Positions 50,224-60,400 are shown, counted from the stretch's first letter. The stretch: 64,000 bases of DNA from an uncultured delta proteobacterium (GCA_903911145.1 CAIWCD010000024.1:228827-292826); one strand, 5' to 3'. Notes: generated by a model not told the origin, from the letters alone. Made by a program: numbers and translations.

Positions 50224-53200
50224 CTACTCAAGCGACCAGATCTCGGCTGAAGCGAGCACACCGTTGTTGCGTCCGCCTGCGACGAGAATGTGGCCGTCCG
50301 CAAGCCGCGCGCAGAGGGGAATTTCGCGACCGATGGAGAGGCCGGCTGCGGGTGCGAACGAGCCGATTCCGTCCTCGCCTTGCGGATCGAACAGCTCTGC
50401 CGACGCGAGCGCGCCGCCCTCTGCATCCGCGCCACCAACGAGGAGCACAAGGCCGCTTGCGAGACGCTGAACGCACGCCCGCTGGCGCGCGGAGTTCAGT
50501 CCGCCGGTGGGCACGAATGCGCCACGTCCGCTGTCGGCCTGCGGATCGAACAGCTCTGCTGAAGCGAGCGCCGCCTGTCCGAGGCCTCCTCCCACCAGGA
50601 CACGGCCGTTGGGAAGCAGCGCAATCGCAGCGCGGCTGCGGCCCTGCGCCATCGATCCGGTGGCGCGAAAGAGTCCCTGTCCGCCGTTTCCCGCGGGGTC
50701 GAAGATCTCGGCGGTGGCGAGCGGCGATCCGTTGAGTGCGAGGCCTCCCGCGACCAGCACCCGGCCGTCGGGCAAGAGCGAGATCATCGGCTCGCTGCGC
50801 GGGCTCGACATCGGCGCGGTAGAGACGAATCGGCCGCGCCGTCCATTCTCTTTGAACGTCGAATCGAACAGCTCCGCAGAGGCGAGCGCGCCGCCTTCGC
50901 TGCCGCTGCCTCCGACGATCAGCGTGCGGCCATCGGGGAGGCGCACCACGCCAGCGAAGGCGCGTGCAGCGACCAGCGGCGCGGCGAGCTGCGACCGGAC
51001 CGCGCCGCTCTGCAGAGAGAGAATCTCCGCGCTCGCGACGGGCGCTCCCGAGCCGTCGAGGCCTCCTGCGAGCAGCGCGTCGCCGCTGCCGAGGAGAACG
51101 GCCGATGCGCCCGTGCGCGGTCCCTGCATCTGGCCGGCGAGAGTGAACTCGCGCGTGCGCGGCTCGAACCGTTCGATCGAGGAGAGCGTGGTGCCCGCGC
51201 GCCCGCCGGCGATGAGCACCGAGCCGTCGCCCATCCGGATCACAGAGGCGAAAGCGCGCGCTTCTCGCAGTGGAGTCGTGCTCGCGGCGATGGCTGTGCG
51301 AGAGACGCCGCGCGGTGTGAACAGCTCGGCGGATGCGACAGAGCGTCCGGTGCGCTGATCCCCACCGGCGATGAACGCGCGGCCATCTGCGAGCAGCGCG
51401 GCGACAGCGTTTCCGCGCGGTGTCGAAAGATTCGAAGCGGGTCGTGCGGCAGGAGACGCGTCGGGGCTGTAGAGCTCGGCTGCGGCGAGTCGATTGTCGT
51501 TGTCACCGATGCCGCCCGCGAAGAGCACGGAGCCGTTCGCGAGCGCGACGGTGGCTGCGGCGCTGCGAGGAGTGAGCAGTGGAGGCGCGGGAGTGAATGC
51601 GCCGTGGCCGCTGTTGGCGAGGGGATCGAACTGCTCCACCGAGTTGAGCGCGTGCACACTCGCGCCGGTGCCCTGTTTGGTTTCTCCCTCGAAGCCAAGC
51701 CCTCCGGCGACGAAGACGCGGCCATCGTCGAGGCGAACCATCGAGGCAAACGCTCTCGCGGTGGCCAGCGCTCCGGTCGTGACAATCGCGCCGGCCTGCC
51801 CCTCGGCGGGATCGAAGATCTCGGCCGAAGCGAGCAGCGCGCCACTCGACGAGAGTCCGCCGGTGACGAGCACGCGTCCGTCCGGCAAGAGCGCGCAGGC
51901 CGGATGCGTGCGCGCCGCGGAGAGCGCAAACGGCCCGAGCAGGACGCCGAGCGCACCGTCTGCAGCGGCGGCGCGAGGATCGAACAACTCGGCGTCCGCG
52001 AGAGGCTTGCCGTCGTGCTCACCTCCGACGAGCAGCACCCGACCATCCGTGAGCCTGGCCGCGCAGTGCCCGCTGCGTGCGGTGTGCAAGAGCGGCCCAC
52101 TCCAGAACGCGCCGTGGCCAGAGTTGCCCGCGGGATCGTAGAGCTCAAGTTGCGCGACGCTGCCGCTGTGGCCTTCTCCTCCGACGACGACGGCGCGCCC
52201 ATCGCCGAGCAGCGTCGCCGTCGCTCCTTGTCGCGCATTCGCCAGTGGCGCGGTTCCCCGGAACGCGCCCGTGCCGGCGTCGGCGTTGGGCTCAAACAGC
52301 TCCGCGTGCGCAAGCGGCCCTGTCTCGTCCGCGCCTCCCGCCACGAGGACCGCTCCCGTGCGCAGGACCGTCGCCGTCGCTCCCGCGCGCGACCAGCTCA
52401 TCGTCTGGACCTCCCGAAACGTGTCGGGCACATCGGCCACATGCGCGCTGGCCGGCGTCCTGGCGGCCGCATCTGGCGCGGACTTGCGCGTGGCGAGCCA
52501 CGGGAGCCAGCAGATGGCACCGAGCACAATCGCCAGCATCGTCAAGCGCGCTGCCCCGGGCTTTCGCTGAGGCTGCGTGAGCGGCGCGGATGGGCCGTCG
52601 AGGAAGAGCGGAGATGAGTTCGGGCCGCGCTGGAGCAGGAGCAGCTCGTCGAGCAGTGCGCGCGCCGACTGCGGACGAAGAGCGGGATCGGCAGAGCAGG
52701 TCCGCTGGATGAGCAGCGAGAGTTCCGTGGGCGCCGACCGCGGAACCTCGAGCAGCGCGTGTACGTGGTGGCCCGGGTGCGGCTGTCCCGTCGAGGAAAA
52801 CAGCTCCGACGCCGCCTGCGAGCCGGTTCCCGTAAATGCATGCGGGACGCGCCCACCAAGGAGCGCATGCAGCAGCAGTCCGACTCCATAGACGTCGCTG
52901 CGCGCATCTTCAGCGCCTCGCCACTGCTCCGGAGCCATGAAGCCGGGCGTTCCCGCGCGCGGCAGCAGCGCGTCTCCGGCGAGCCCGCGCGCCAGTCCCA
53001 GGTCAAGCAGCTTCACCAGTCCGTCGTGCGTGCGAAAGACGTTGCTCGGCTTCAAGTCGCGATGGATCACGCCGGCTGCGTGCGCGTGGGCGAGGCCGCG
53101 CGCGATCTGCACGCCGATGTCGATCACCGCATCGGGAGCGAGCGGCCCGCGCGTGAGCGCGCTCTGCAGATTCTCGCCCGAGAGCAGCTCGAGGACGAGA

Positions 53201-53658
53201 AACGGCAGTCCGTCCTGGATCACGAGATCGAAGAGCGTGACGATGTTCGGATGCTGCAGGCGCGCGACCATCTCCGCTTCCTGCTGCAGGAGTGAGAGTC
53301 GCAGCGCGCGCTGGCTCTCGCCGTTCTTGCCACGCCGTCCGAGGCGATCGGGGCGAAGCGCTTTGAGAGCGACATGCCTGCCGAGATCGCCGTCGCGAGC
53401 CTCGTAGACGACGCCGAATCCGCCGCGACCGAGCTCGCGCACGACCTGGTAGCGACCGATTCTTTCACCCGACTCGAGGTGCCGCAGCGGGCTTGGGTCG
53501 ACCTGCTGCTCGGGCGCCTCAGCGAGCTGCGCGAGGAGCGCATCGAAGGGATCCGAGCTGGCAGCACCCGTCGACTCCGCCGAAGTCGCAGCTGCGCTCT
53601 CGTCTGATTCCTCGCGCTGTGCGTCTGTGGGGTGGTCCGCGTCGTCGTCGATCATCAA
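50224..53658 (-). CDS. Ser/Thr protein kinase with membrane helix and kelch-repeat propeller
   Basis: The 1,144-residue product has an N-terminal acidic tail, then a Hanks-type kinase domain: ELGRGGFGVVYEARDG (P-loop), HVALKAL with catalytic Lys, VIHRDLKPSNVF catalytic loop and DLGLARG where DFG is usual, a Leu substitution also seen in some bacterial kinases. One membrane helix lies near residue 380 (MLAIVLGAICWLPWL). The C-terminal about 740 residues carry roughly 18 kelch-like repeats (GRVLVTGGLSSSGALLASAEIFDPA pattern), a beta-propeller probably outside the membrane. It is a sensor kinase of unknown stimulus, immediately downstream of and overlapping in operon with an ECF sigma factor. 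Confidence 0.9.
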   Translation of the reverse strand: MMIDDDADHPTDAQREESDESAAATSAESTGAASSDPFDALLAQLAEAPEQQVDPSPLRHLESGERIGRYQVVRELGRGGFGVVYEARDGDLGRHVALKALRPDRLGRRGKNGESQRALRLSLLQQEAEMVARLQHPNIVTLFDLVIQDGLPFLVLELLSGENLQSALTRGPLAPDAVIDIGVQIARGLAHAHAAGVIHRDLKPSNVFRTHDGLVKLLDLGLARGLAGDALLPRAGTPGFMAPEQWRGAEDARSDVYGVGLLLHALLGGRVPHAFTGTGSQAASELFSSTGQPHPGHHVHALLEVPRSAPTELSLLIQRTCSADPALRPQSARALLDELLLLQRGPNSSPLFLDGPSAPLTQPQRKPGAARLTMLAIVLGAICWLPWLATRKSAPDAAARTPASAHVADVPDTFREVQTMSWSRAGATATVLRTGAVLVAGGADETGPLAHAELFEPNADAGTGAFRGTAPLANARQGATATLLGDGRAVVVGGEGHSGSVAQLELYDPAGNSGHGAFWSGPLLHTARSGHCAARLTDGRVLLVGGEHDGKPLADAELFDPRAAAADGALGVLLGPFALSAARTHPACALLPDGRVLVTGGLSSSGALLASAEIFDPAEGQAGAIVTTGALATARAFASMVRLDDGRVFVAGGLGFEGETKQGTGASVHALNSVEQFDPLANSGHGAFTPAPPLLTPRSAAATVALANGSVLFAGGIGDNDNRLAAAELYSPDASPAARPASNLSTPRGNAVAALLADGRAFIAGGDQRTGRSVASAELFTPRGVSRTAIAASTTPLREARAFASVIRMGDGSVLIAGGRAGTTLSSIERFEPRTREFTLAGQMQGPRTGASAVLLGSGDALLAGGLDGSGAPVASAEILSLQSGAVRSQLAAPLVAARAFAGVVRLPDGRTLIVGGSGSEGGALASAELFDSTFKENGRRGRFVSTAPMSSPRSEPMISLLPDGRVLVAGGLALNGSPLATAEIFDPAGNGGQGLFRATGSMAQGRSRAAIALLPNGRVLVGGGLGQAALASAELFDPQADSGRGAFVPTGGLNSARQRACVQRLASGLVLLVGGADAEGGALASAELFDPQGEDGIGSFAPAAGLSIGREIPLCARLADGHILVAGGRNNGVLASAEIWSLE

Positions 53659-54252
53659 TCAGGCCCCGAGGACTCCCGCCTCTTCGGCCAGCTTTCGCAG
53701 GCGCGTCTTCACCCGCTCGAACCGCTTGCGCAGCGCCGCTTCATCGACTGGAACCTCGTCGGTGGTCATCACCTCGGCCACCTCTTTCCACGACAGCTCG
53801 CGATTGACGCGCAGGATCAGCAGCGTCTGCTCCTCGGGCGTCAGCTGTGCGCGCAGCTTGTCGAGCTTGTCCTGCGCGTCCTCCTTGCGCCAGGCCGCCG
53901 AGCTCTCGCGCACTTCATTGACGAGCTGCGAGATCTCCGCCGTCTCGAGGCGCCGACCGCGCCGACGGAACGCCTCGCCCTGCACATCGCGCGCGGCACT
54001 CCACGCGACCCGATAGGCCCAGGTGCGGAAGCTGCTCTCGCGCCGGAACGATCCGACGCTCTTCCAGAGGTCCTCGGCGAAGCGCGAGAAGGCCTCGTCG
54101 GCGAGTCCCTCGTTGCGCAACAGACCGTTCAGGTAGCCGAGGATCTGCGGACCGTAGCCGCGGATGCAGAGCGTCGCGGCCTCGGAAAGTTGCTGTCCGT
54201 CGAGTGCGGCTGCGAGCGATGCCTCGAGTTGCGCGTGATCTTCCTTCGCCAT
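53659..54252 (-). CDS. ECF-type RNA polymerase sigma factor
   Basis: The 197-residue product has sigma2 (ILGYLNGLLRNEGLADEAFSRFAEDLWKSVGSFRRESSFRTWAYRVAWSAARD) and sigma4-like (LTPEEQTLLILRVNRELSWKEVAEVM) regions with a linker between. The sigma4 helix-turn-helix is close to the family pattern but carries an insertion (TTDEVPVDEAALRKRFERVKTRLRKL). The start is ATG 54252; a longer in-frame ORF to 54615 is unlikely. It abuts the kelch-kinase, whose ATG follows its stop by one base, so the two are cotranscribed. The kinase may regulate the sigma factor; no anti-sigma gene is visible. Confidence 0.8.
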   Translation of the reverse strand: MAKEDHAQLEASLAAALDGQQLSEAATLCIRGYGPQILGYLNGLLRNEGLADEAFSRFAEDLWKSVGSFRRESSFRTWAYRVAWSAARDVQGEAFRRRGRRLETAEISQLVNEVRESSAAWRKEDAQDKLDKLRAQLTPEEQTLLILRVNRELSWKEVAEVMTTDEVPVDEAALRKRFERVKTRLRKLAEEAGVLGA

Positions 54253-54472
54253 GCGCCCGACGCTACCCCAGCGGTACATCCTCTGGCACCCGCCGAATGT
54301 CCGGGAGGAGTCGTGCGAACTTGAGCGCGCGCGCCTCGCCGTGGCAGTAGAGCACATCGCATGACCGCTCCCGTCTCCCGGCCGACCGATGGCTGGCGCT
54401 GCGCCTCGGTCGCCGAATGGCGCGGTCCGCAGTGATGAGATGTGCTCTAGGCCGCTTCTTGAGGAGTGGACG

Positions 54473-55648
54473 ATGGCGGGAGTAGATGCGCTCGCGACAG
54501 CAGAGCTTGCGGCAATCGCGGCGCGTGGGCTGCTGCGCACGCTCGAGCCGCTGTCGAGTGCGCCAGGAGCGGAGATTGAGGTCGCCGGGCCGCGCGGCAG
54601 CGAGCGGCTCATCAACTTCTCCTCGAACGATTATCTCGGCCTTGCCTCCGACGCGCGCATCGCTGCCTCTCTCGCAGAAGGCGCGAGGAGATTGGGTGCG
54701 GGCGCAGGCGCGAGCCGGCTGGTCTGCGGCGACTTCTCCGAGGCGCACCAACTCGAGGAGGAGCTCGCGCGCTTCGAAGGCACCGAGTCGGCGCTGCTCT
54801 TCAACTCCGGCTACGCGGCCAACTGCGGACTCATCCCTGCGCTGGTCGGTCCGGGCGACGCGATCTTCTCCGACGCGCTCAACCACGCGAGCCTCATCGA
54901 CGGCTGCCGCCTCTCCCGCGCGGCGATCCACGTCTATCCTCACGCAGACGTCGCGGGGCTCGAATCGTTGCTATGCAAAGCATCTCCCGCGCAGCGCCGC
55001 CTCGTCGTCTCCGACAGCGTCTTCTCGATGGACGGCGATCTCGCGCCGCTCGTAGCTCTTGCGGATCTCTGCGATCGACACGGCGCGCTGCTCGTCGTCG
55101 ATGAAGCGCATGCGACCGGCGTGCTGGGTCCGCAAGGCCGCGGTCTGGTGAGCGCGCTGGGCCTCGGCGCGCGCGTCGATGCGCGGATGGCGACGCTCTC
55201 GAAGGCCGTGGGCGTGGTCGGCGCGCATGTCTCCGGTTCGCGCGTGTTGCGCGATCTGCTCATCAACAAGGCGCGCCCGCTCATCTTCAGCACGGCGCTC
55301 CCTCCGGCGCTCGCCTGCGCGGCACGCACTGCAGTCGCGCTGCTTGCTGGCAGGGAAGGCGATGAGCGAAGGCTGCGTCTCTGGCGCAACATCGAGCATT
55401 TCGCGGCCGGCCTGCGCGCGCTCGGCCATCCCGCAGAGGCCCGCTCGGCGATCTTTCCCGTCGTGCTCGGGACGCCCGAAAAAGCGCTCGCGGCCGCGTC
55501 CCGCCTGCGCGCGCGCGGCCTGCTCGTCAAGCCGATCCGTCCGCCGACGGTGCCCGAGGGAACGAGCCGGCTGCGCTTCGCCCTGAGCGCCGCACACACC
55601 GAGACCCAGATCGCGCAAGCGCTCGAGGCGCTTCGTGCGGAAATCTGA
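54473..55648 (+). CDS. bioF: 8-amino-7-oxononanoate synthase (KAPA synthase)
   Basis: The 391-residue product is a PLP-dependent alpha-oxoamine synthase: [73 protein letters not shown] and [16 protein letters not shown] with the Schiff-base Lys. It condenses pimeloyl-ACP (or CoA) with L-alanine, the first dedicated biotin-ring step. The start is ATG 54473 with GAGGAG eight bases upstream; an earlier in-frame start at 54389 is unlikely. First of a bioF-bioA-bioD cluster. Confidence 0.93.
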   Translation: MAGVDALATAELAAIAARGLLRTLEPLSSAPGAEIEVAGPRGSERLINFSSNDYLGLASDARIAASLAEGARRLGAGAGASRLVCGDFSEAHQLEEELARFEGTESALLFNSGYAANCGLIPALVGPGDAIFSDALNHASLIDGCRLSRAAIHVYPHADVAGLESLLCKASPAQRRLVVSDSVFSMDGDLAPLVALADLCDRHGALLVVDEAHATGVLGPQGRGLVSALGLGARVDARMATLSKAVGVVGAHVSGSRVLRDLLINKARPLIFSTALPPALACAARTAVALLAGREGDERRLRLWRNIEHFAAGLRALGHPAEARSAIFPVVLGTPEKALAAASRLRARGLLVKPIRPPTVPEGTSRLRFALSAAHTETQIAQALEALRAEI

Positions 55649-55652
55649 ACGT

Positions 55653-55691
55653 AGATTCAATCTCTGAATAAAGATTCATCTTCTAGAATCT
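55653..55691. promoter_or_regulatory. AT-rich repeat cluster between bioF and bioA, candidate operator
   Basis: AGATTCA occurs at 55653 and 55672, and GAATCT at 55686, so AGATTC and GAATCT form an inverted repeat around an eight-base loop. An overlapping ATTCA-N5-TGAAT palindrome is also present. The block is much AT-richer than its surroundings. It fits no BirA box that I know. Operator or terminator function is inferred. Confidence 0.4.
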
Positions 55692-55724
55692 GTCTTCATC
55701 TTGTCGCCGCCCGTGAGCCGCCCA

Positions 55725-57128
55725 ATGTCCGACGCAGACCGCGACGCCCGCCATGCCCGCCTCGCCGCACTCGACCGCGCGCATGTCTGGCATCCCTTCA
55801 CGCAGATGCAGACCTGGCTTGAGCCGGCGGTCGGCGACGAGCCGCTGATCATCGATCACGCGATGGGTTCGTGGCTCTTCGACACGCAGGGACGCAAGTA
55901 CCTCGACGGCGTCTCGTCGCTCTGGGTCAACGTCCACGGCCACCGCAAGATGGAGATCGATTCGGCGATCAAGCTGCAGCTCTCCAACGTCGCGCACACG
56001 ACGCTGCTTGGGCTCGCGTCGCCGCCATCGATCGAGTTGGCCGCCGAACTGGTGCAGCGCGCGCCGCGCTTCCCGGGCCAGCCAACGCTGACGCGCGTCT
56101 TCTATTCAGACAGCGGCTCGACGTCGGTGGAGATCGCGCTGAAGATCGCCTTTCAGCATTGGCGCCAGCGCGGCAAGACGAAGAAACGCAAGTTCGTCGC
56201 GCTCAGCGACGCGTACCACGGCGACACGCTCGGCTCGGTCAGCGTCGGCGGCGTCGATCTCTTCCACGAGATCTTCCGTCCGCTCCTCTTCGACGTGTTG
56301 CGCATTCCCACTCCGCATGCGTATCGCTGGCCGACGGGAGAGAAGCATTGTCTCGAGGCAGCGGCGCTCGCGGCCGAGGCGCTCATCGCCGGACGCCACG
56401 AGGAGATCGCTGCGCTCATCGTCGAGCCGCTCGTGCAGGGCGCGGCCGGGATGATCACGCACCCGGCGGGTTACTTGAAGCGCCTCGCGGAAATCTGCCG
56501 CGCGCACGACGTGCTGCTGATCTGCGACGAAGTCGCGACGGGGTTTGGCCGCACCGGGACGCTCTTCGCCTGCGAGCAGGAGCAGGTGGTGCCCGACCTG
56601 ATGTGCCTCGCGAAGGGGATCACGGGAGGCTATCTGCCGCTCGCGGCTACGCTCGCCACCGAGGAGATCCACCAGAGCTTCCTCGGGCCGTTCGAGAGCA
56701 AGAAGACGTTCTTCCACGGCCACACGTACACAGGGAACCCGCTCGCCTGCGCCGCGGCTGTCGCGAACCTCAAGATCTTCGACGAGGAGCAGACGCTCGT
56801 TCATGCGAACGCGATGGCGGCGCGCCTCGCTGAGGGACTCGCGAGCGTGGCCCAGCTTCCCCACGTCGGCGAGATCCGCCAGCGAGGGCTGATGATCGGC
56901 ATCGAGCTGGTGCGCGAGCGCGCGACGAAGGAGGAGTACGGCTACGACGAGCGGATGGGCCATCGCGTCTGTCTCGCGGCGCGCAAGCGAGAGGTGATGC
57001 TGCGGCCGCTCGGCAACGTCGTCGTGCTCATGCCGCCGCTCGCCATCCAGCCGCAGGAGGTCGATCTGCTCGTGGAGGCGGTGCGCGAGAGCATCGCCGA
57101 GGTCACAGGCAGGTCTGAGATTCGATAA
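55725..57128 (+). CDS. bioA: Adenosylmethionine-8-amino-7-oxononanoate aminotransferase
   Basis: The 467-residue product is a class III PLP aminotransferase: [88 protein letters not shown], and [20 protein letters not shown] with the PLP Lys. It converts KAPA to DAPA using SAM as amino donor. ATG 55725 is preferred over TTG 55701. The N-terminal HPFTQM region is diagnostic for BioA over related ornithine aminotransferases. Confidence 0.93.
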   Translation: MSDADRDARHARLAALDRAHVWHPFTQMQTWLEPAVGDEPLIIDHAMGSWLFDTQGRKYLDGVSSLWVNVHGHRKMEIDSAIKLQLSNVAHTTLLGLASPPSIELAAELVQRAPRFPGQPTLTRVFYSDSGSTSVEIALKIAFQHWRQRGKTKKRKFVALSDAYHGDTLGSVSVGGVDLFHEIFRPLLFDVLRIPTPHAYRWPTGEKHCLEAAALAAEALIAGRHEEIAALIVEPLVQGAAGMITHPAGYLKRLAEICRAHDVLLICDEVATGFGRTGTLFACEQEQVVPDLMCLAKGITGGYLPLAATLATEEIHQSFLGPFESKKTFFHGHTYTGNPLACAAAVANLKIFDEEQTLVHANAMAARLAEGLASVAQLPHVGEIRQRGLMIGIELVRERATKEEYGYDERMGHRVCLAARKREVMLRPLGNVVVLMPPLAIQPQEVDLLVEAVRESIAEVTGRSEIR

Positions 57129-57160
57129 TGCTGGATTTGCGAATCACAAATTTTCGATAA
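57119..57160. promoter_or_regulatory. Inverted and direct repeats before bioD, candidate operator
   Basis: GATTCG (57119-57124) and CGAATC (57140-57145) are an inverted repeat, and TTCGATAA occurs as a direct repeat at 57121 and 57153. The block overlaps the bioA stop codon and precedes bioD by about 20 bases. Together with the AGATTC repeats before bioA it may be part of biotin-responsive control; no known consensus was matched. Confidence 0.35.
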
Positions 57161-57179
57161 CGGCGGGAGACGAGGCGCG

Positions 57180-57881
57180 ATGCGCGGATTGTTCGTGGTG
57201 GGCACCGACACAGGAGTCGGCAAGACCGAGGTGGCCTGCGCGCTCCTGTCGTTGTTGGCTGCGCGGGGCCTGCATCCGCGCGCGCTCAAGCCGATCGAGA
57301 CCGGTTGCTCCCCCGACCATCCCGAGGATGCGCTCGCGCTGCGAGCTGCGTCTGGTTCGCCGAACGATGCGCTCACGCTCGATCGGGTCTGCCCGTTTCG
57401 TTATCAAATCCCCGCGGCGCCGCTCGTCGCTGCAGAGGCCGAAGGGCGCACGGTCGATCCACACGTGATCGATGCGTGCGTGCAGGCCGCGCAGGAGGCG
57501 CAGGAGCCGCTCATCGTCGAGGCGGCCGGCGGTCTGCTCGTTCCTCTCTGGCGCGAGGCCGGCCGTGTAGAGACGAATCTCGACCTCGCCGTTCGACTTG
57601 GCTTCCCCACGCTGCTCGTGGCGCGGGCCGGCCTCGGCACGATCAACCACTGCGCGCTCTCTCTTCAGGCTCTCGCCGCGCAAGGTGTAAAGGTCGTCGC
57701 CGTCGTCCTCAACCGCACCACCGCGCCTGACGATGTCTCCGTCGGATCGAACGCGCGCGTGATCGCTGAGATGACGGGCGTGCGCGTAGTCGGCCCGGGG
57801 CCGTACGCGGAAGATCAGGCTGGGCGCCGCTCAGCGCTCATGCGCCTCCTGACGCCTCCACTCGATTCGCTGGTCAGCTGA
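57180..57881 (+). CDS. bioD: Dethiobiotin synthetase
   Basis: The 233-residue product has the BioD P-loop FVVGTDTGVGKTEVACALL and ALKPIETGC with the DAPA-contacting Lys, then EAAGGLLVPL. It closes the ureido ring of biotin using ATP and CO2. Length and start (ATG 57180) fit the family. bioB and bioC/H are not in the window. Confidence 0.92.
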   Translation: MRGLFVVGTDTGVGKTEVACALLSLLAARGLHPRALKPIETGCSPDHPEDALALRAASGSPNDALTLDRVCPFRYQIPAAPLVAAEAEGRTVDPHVIDACVQAAQEAQEPLIVEAAGGLLVPLWREAGRVETNLDLAVRLGFPTLLVARAGLGTINHCALSLQALAAQGVKVVAVVLNRTTAPDDVSVGSNARVIAEMTGVRVVGPGPYAEDQAGRRSALMRLLTPPLDSLVS

Positions 57882-58176
57882 AGGGCGCGGCGAGACGCGC
57901 AGGGGCTGGCCGACTCCTGCTTGCCTTGAATGAAGTTGCCGCAGATCTCACACAACGCCCTGTCCGAGGGAGACGCCCGGATCGATGCTCCACTGCTTTT
58001 TGCGACAGTGGTGCCCATGGACGAGTTCAGGTCGCGATGATTTCGACCGCCCGGGGCCCCGCCGCTAACCCGCTGAGATGTCAAGGCCCCGGATTTCGAT
58101 CGATATCCCACATCCCCTTGACCGATTCAGAGGCGCGCTCCACTCCATCAATGTGCCGCGCAACTGGAGGTTCACG

Positions 58177-60354
58177 ATGCGTTTGTCTCCCGCGAAGGCC
58201 CTGCTGACTGCGTCGGCGCTCACTCTGATCGCCGCGTGCGCGAACGATCTTCCCCAATCTACGGTCGTCGACCGGGCGCCCCTGTCGGCGGCCGAGCTTC
58301 CGCGCGGTGTCTATCGGATGCGCAAGCCCAACGCGGCCACGCCCGACCTGACGAGCTGGTCGCATCCGGTGTCGTGCAGCGGCGGCAGCTGCTCGGTGCA
58401 GATGCACTATTACGGCGGGCACGTCATCTCGAACCCCAAGGTCTATGCGGTCTATTGGGGCAGCTCGGTCGATAGCAGCGTCACCAGCGGCAATCCGGCC
58501 TTCCTCAAGGCGATGACGAACTCGTCTCTCTTCGAGCAACTCGCCGAATACAACACCAATACAAACGGCGGGACCAACCAGTTCATCGGCCGCGGCACCT
58601 ACGCCGGCTCGTTCACCATTACGCCGTCGAACACCGGCACGAGCATCGCGGATTCCGATATCTCCAGCGAACTCGACGCGCAGATCACGGCCGGCCACCT
58701 GCCGACGCCGGACGCCAATACCATCTACATGACCTACTTCCCGCCCGGCGTGTCGATCTCGCAGGGCAGCGGCACGTCCTGCACCGATTTCTGCGCTTAT
58801 CACAGCACCTGGTCGCGCGGCGGCAAGAGCGTCTACTACGGAGTCTTCCCGGACTACGGCCCAAGCGGCGGCTGCAGCGCAAGCGGCGGCGGCTGTGGCA
58901 GCGGAACGCTCTTCCAGAATATGTGCTCGGCCTCGACGCACGAGCTGGCGGAAGCGGTCACCGATGCGGAGATCGGCATCGCCTCGGGCACCTCCCTCGG
59001 CGCGCCGATGGGCTGGTATGACTCGGAGAGCAATTCGCAGGGCGAGGTCGGCGATATGTGCGCCACCGACTCGACGATTACCGGCCTCGACGGCCAGACC
59101 TATACGGTGCAGGAGATCTATTCGCGCACGGATAACAATTGCGAGGTGACTCGCCACGCCGCGCAGGACTTCCAGATCTACCTGAATCCCAACACTGCGA
59201 CAGTGGCGCCGGGCGCCTCGGCCGCTGTGCCGATCACCACGGTAACGACCGGGGGCAGTGCGCAGACGCTGACGCTGACGGCGACCAACCTGCCGACTGG
59301 CCTGACGGCGACGTTCGACTCCTCGTCGATCAGCTCGACGGGCTCGACGAATCTGCACATCGCGGCGAGCAACTCGATGGCGTCGGCGAAGGACCTCGTC
59401 GTGGTTGTGACGGCGACGGCGGGTTCGCTTGTGCACACCGCCTCCGTGCTGGTGAATGGCAGCGGCGGCGGTTCTGGCGGCGGCAGCGGCGGCGGCTCCG
59501 GCGGCGGCAGCGCAGGTGGCTCTGGCGGCGGCAGCGCAGGCGGCTCTGGTGGCGGCAGCGCAGGCGGCTCTGGTGGCGGCAGCGGCGGTGGCTCTGGTGG
59601 CGGCACCAGCGGAACTTGCAGCCACTCGGTCTGCACCGCTGGTGGCACGCTGACGAGCGGCTGCTATTCCTGTGCGACGTCGATCTGCGCGGCAGATCCC
59701 TACTGCTGCACGAGCGCCTGGGACACCATCTGCATCGGTGAAGTCCAGACGGTCTGCAACGACACGTGCGGCTCGGGTGGTGGCAGCGGCGGCGGCTCGG
59801 GCGGCGGCAGCGCCGGTGGCTCGGGCGGCGGCAGCGCCGGTGGCTCGGGCGGCGGCAGCGCCGGTGGCTCGGGTGGCGGCAGCGCGGGCGGCTCGGGTGG
59901 CGGGTCGGGCGGATCGTGCGCGATCGGCTCCAGCCTCGGCACCGTGAGCCCCGCAAACCAGACGGCCAGCTACGATGCGAACTACGACGCGTATCTGTAT
60001 GATGGCGACATCGACTTGGCGACGAACTACCTCGAACTCCAGCTCTACAACACCGTCGGCGTGTTCTTGAACGGAGTGACGGCCGGGACGTACACGCTCT
60101 CCGGCGCTGAGGTCCAGTACTCGACCTGCGGCCTTTGCGTGCTGATCTACCCGGCTGGGGGCACCGGCACGGATGCGTACATGGCCACGGGCGGCTCGGT
60201 GACCATCACGTCGGTAACGCCAACGCTCGCTGGACACCTGAACAACGTCACCTTCACGCACGTCTCCATCGACAGCAATACCTACGTCTCCACGCCGGTG
60301 GGCGACAGCTGCGATTCGACGCTCGGGCTGCTCAACTTCTCCGCTGCCGACTAG
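58177..60354 (+). CDS. Lipoprotein with Phi-1/exordium-like HELxE domain and Gly-Ser linkers
   Basis: ATG 58177 with TGGAGG seven bases upstream gives a 725-residue product with a lipoprotein signal (LTLIAAC-AND). A Phi-1/exordium-like domain follows (VYAVYWGSS, IYMTYFPPG) with STHELAEAVTDAEIG, a HExxE-like site that may bind zinc. A beta-sandwich region is followed by two GGSGGGSAGGS linkers of about 45 residues. Between them is a Cys-rich module (CSHSVCTAGGTL...DPYCCTSAWDTIC) common in myxobacterial secreted proteins, and a C-terminal beta domain ends the protein. Surface location is inferred. Protease activity is possible but unproven. Confidence 0.8.
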   Translation: MRLSPAKALLTASALTLIAACANDLPQSTVVDRAPLSAAELPRGVYRMRKPNAATPDLTSWSHPVSCSGGSCSVQMHYYGGHVISNPKVYAVYWGSSVDSSVTSGNPAFLKAMTNSSLFEQLAEYNTNTNGGTNQFIGRGTYAGSFTITPSNTGTSIADSDISSELDAQITAGHLPTPDANTIYMTYFPPGVSISQGSGTSCTDFCAYHSTWSRGGKSVYYGVFPDYGPSGGCSASGGGCGSGTLFQNMCSASTHELAEAVTDAEIGIASGTSLGAPMGWYDSESNSQGEVGDMCATDSTITGLDGQTYTVQEIYSRTDNNCEVTRHAAQDFQIYLNPNTATVAPGASAAVPITTVTTGGSAQTLTLTATNLPTGLTATFDSSSISSTGSTNLHIAASNSMASAKDLVVVVTATAGSLVHTASVLVNGSGGGSGGGSGGGSGGGSAGGSGGGSAGGSGGGSAGGSGGGSGGGSGGGTSGTCSHSVCTAGGTLTSGCYSCATSICAADPYCCTSAWDTICIGEVQTVCNDTCGSGGGSGGGSGGGSAGGSGGGSAGGSGGGSAGGSGGGSAGGSGGGSGGSCAIGSSLGTVSPANQTASYDANYDAYLYDGDIDLATNYLELQLYNTVGVFLNGVTAGTYTLSGAEVQYSTCGLCVLIYPAGGTGTDAYMATGGSVTITSVTPTLAGHLNNVTFTHVSIDSNTYVSTPVGDSCDSTLGLLNFSAAD

Positions 60355-60400
60355 GGAGGGTAGAGGGGTCGCGGTAGAGCGCGAAGCATGATGCGCTGAG

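Noticed and set aside
55653..55691. BirA-type biotin box
   Set aside because: The TTGTWAAC-type half-sites of BirA boxes are absent; only AGATTC repeats are visible.
57882..58176. Gene or RNA in the gap between bioD and the lipoprotein gene
   Set aside because: Only short frames without a Shine-Dalgarno or similarity; a small imperfect hairpin (CCACTGC..GCGACAGTGG) was seen but not enough to call an RNA.
58081..60261. 726-codon minus-strand frame opposite the lipoprotein gene
   Set aside because: Arg/Ala-rich antisense reading without motifs; the plus strand has a lipoprotein signal, a Shine-Dalgarno and domains.
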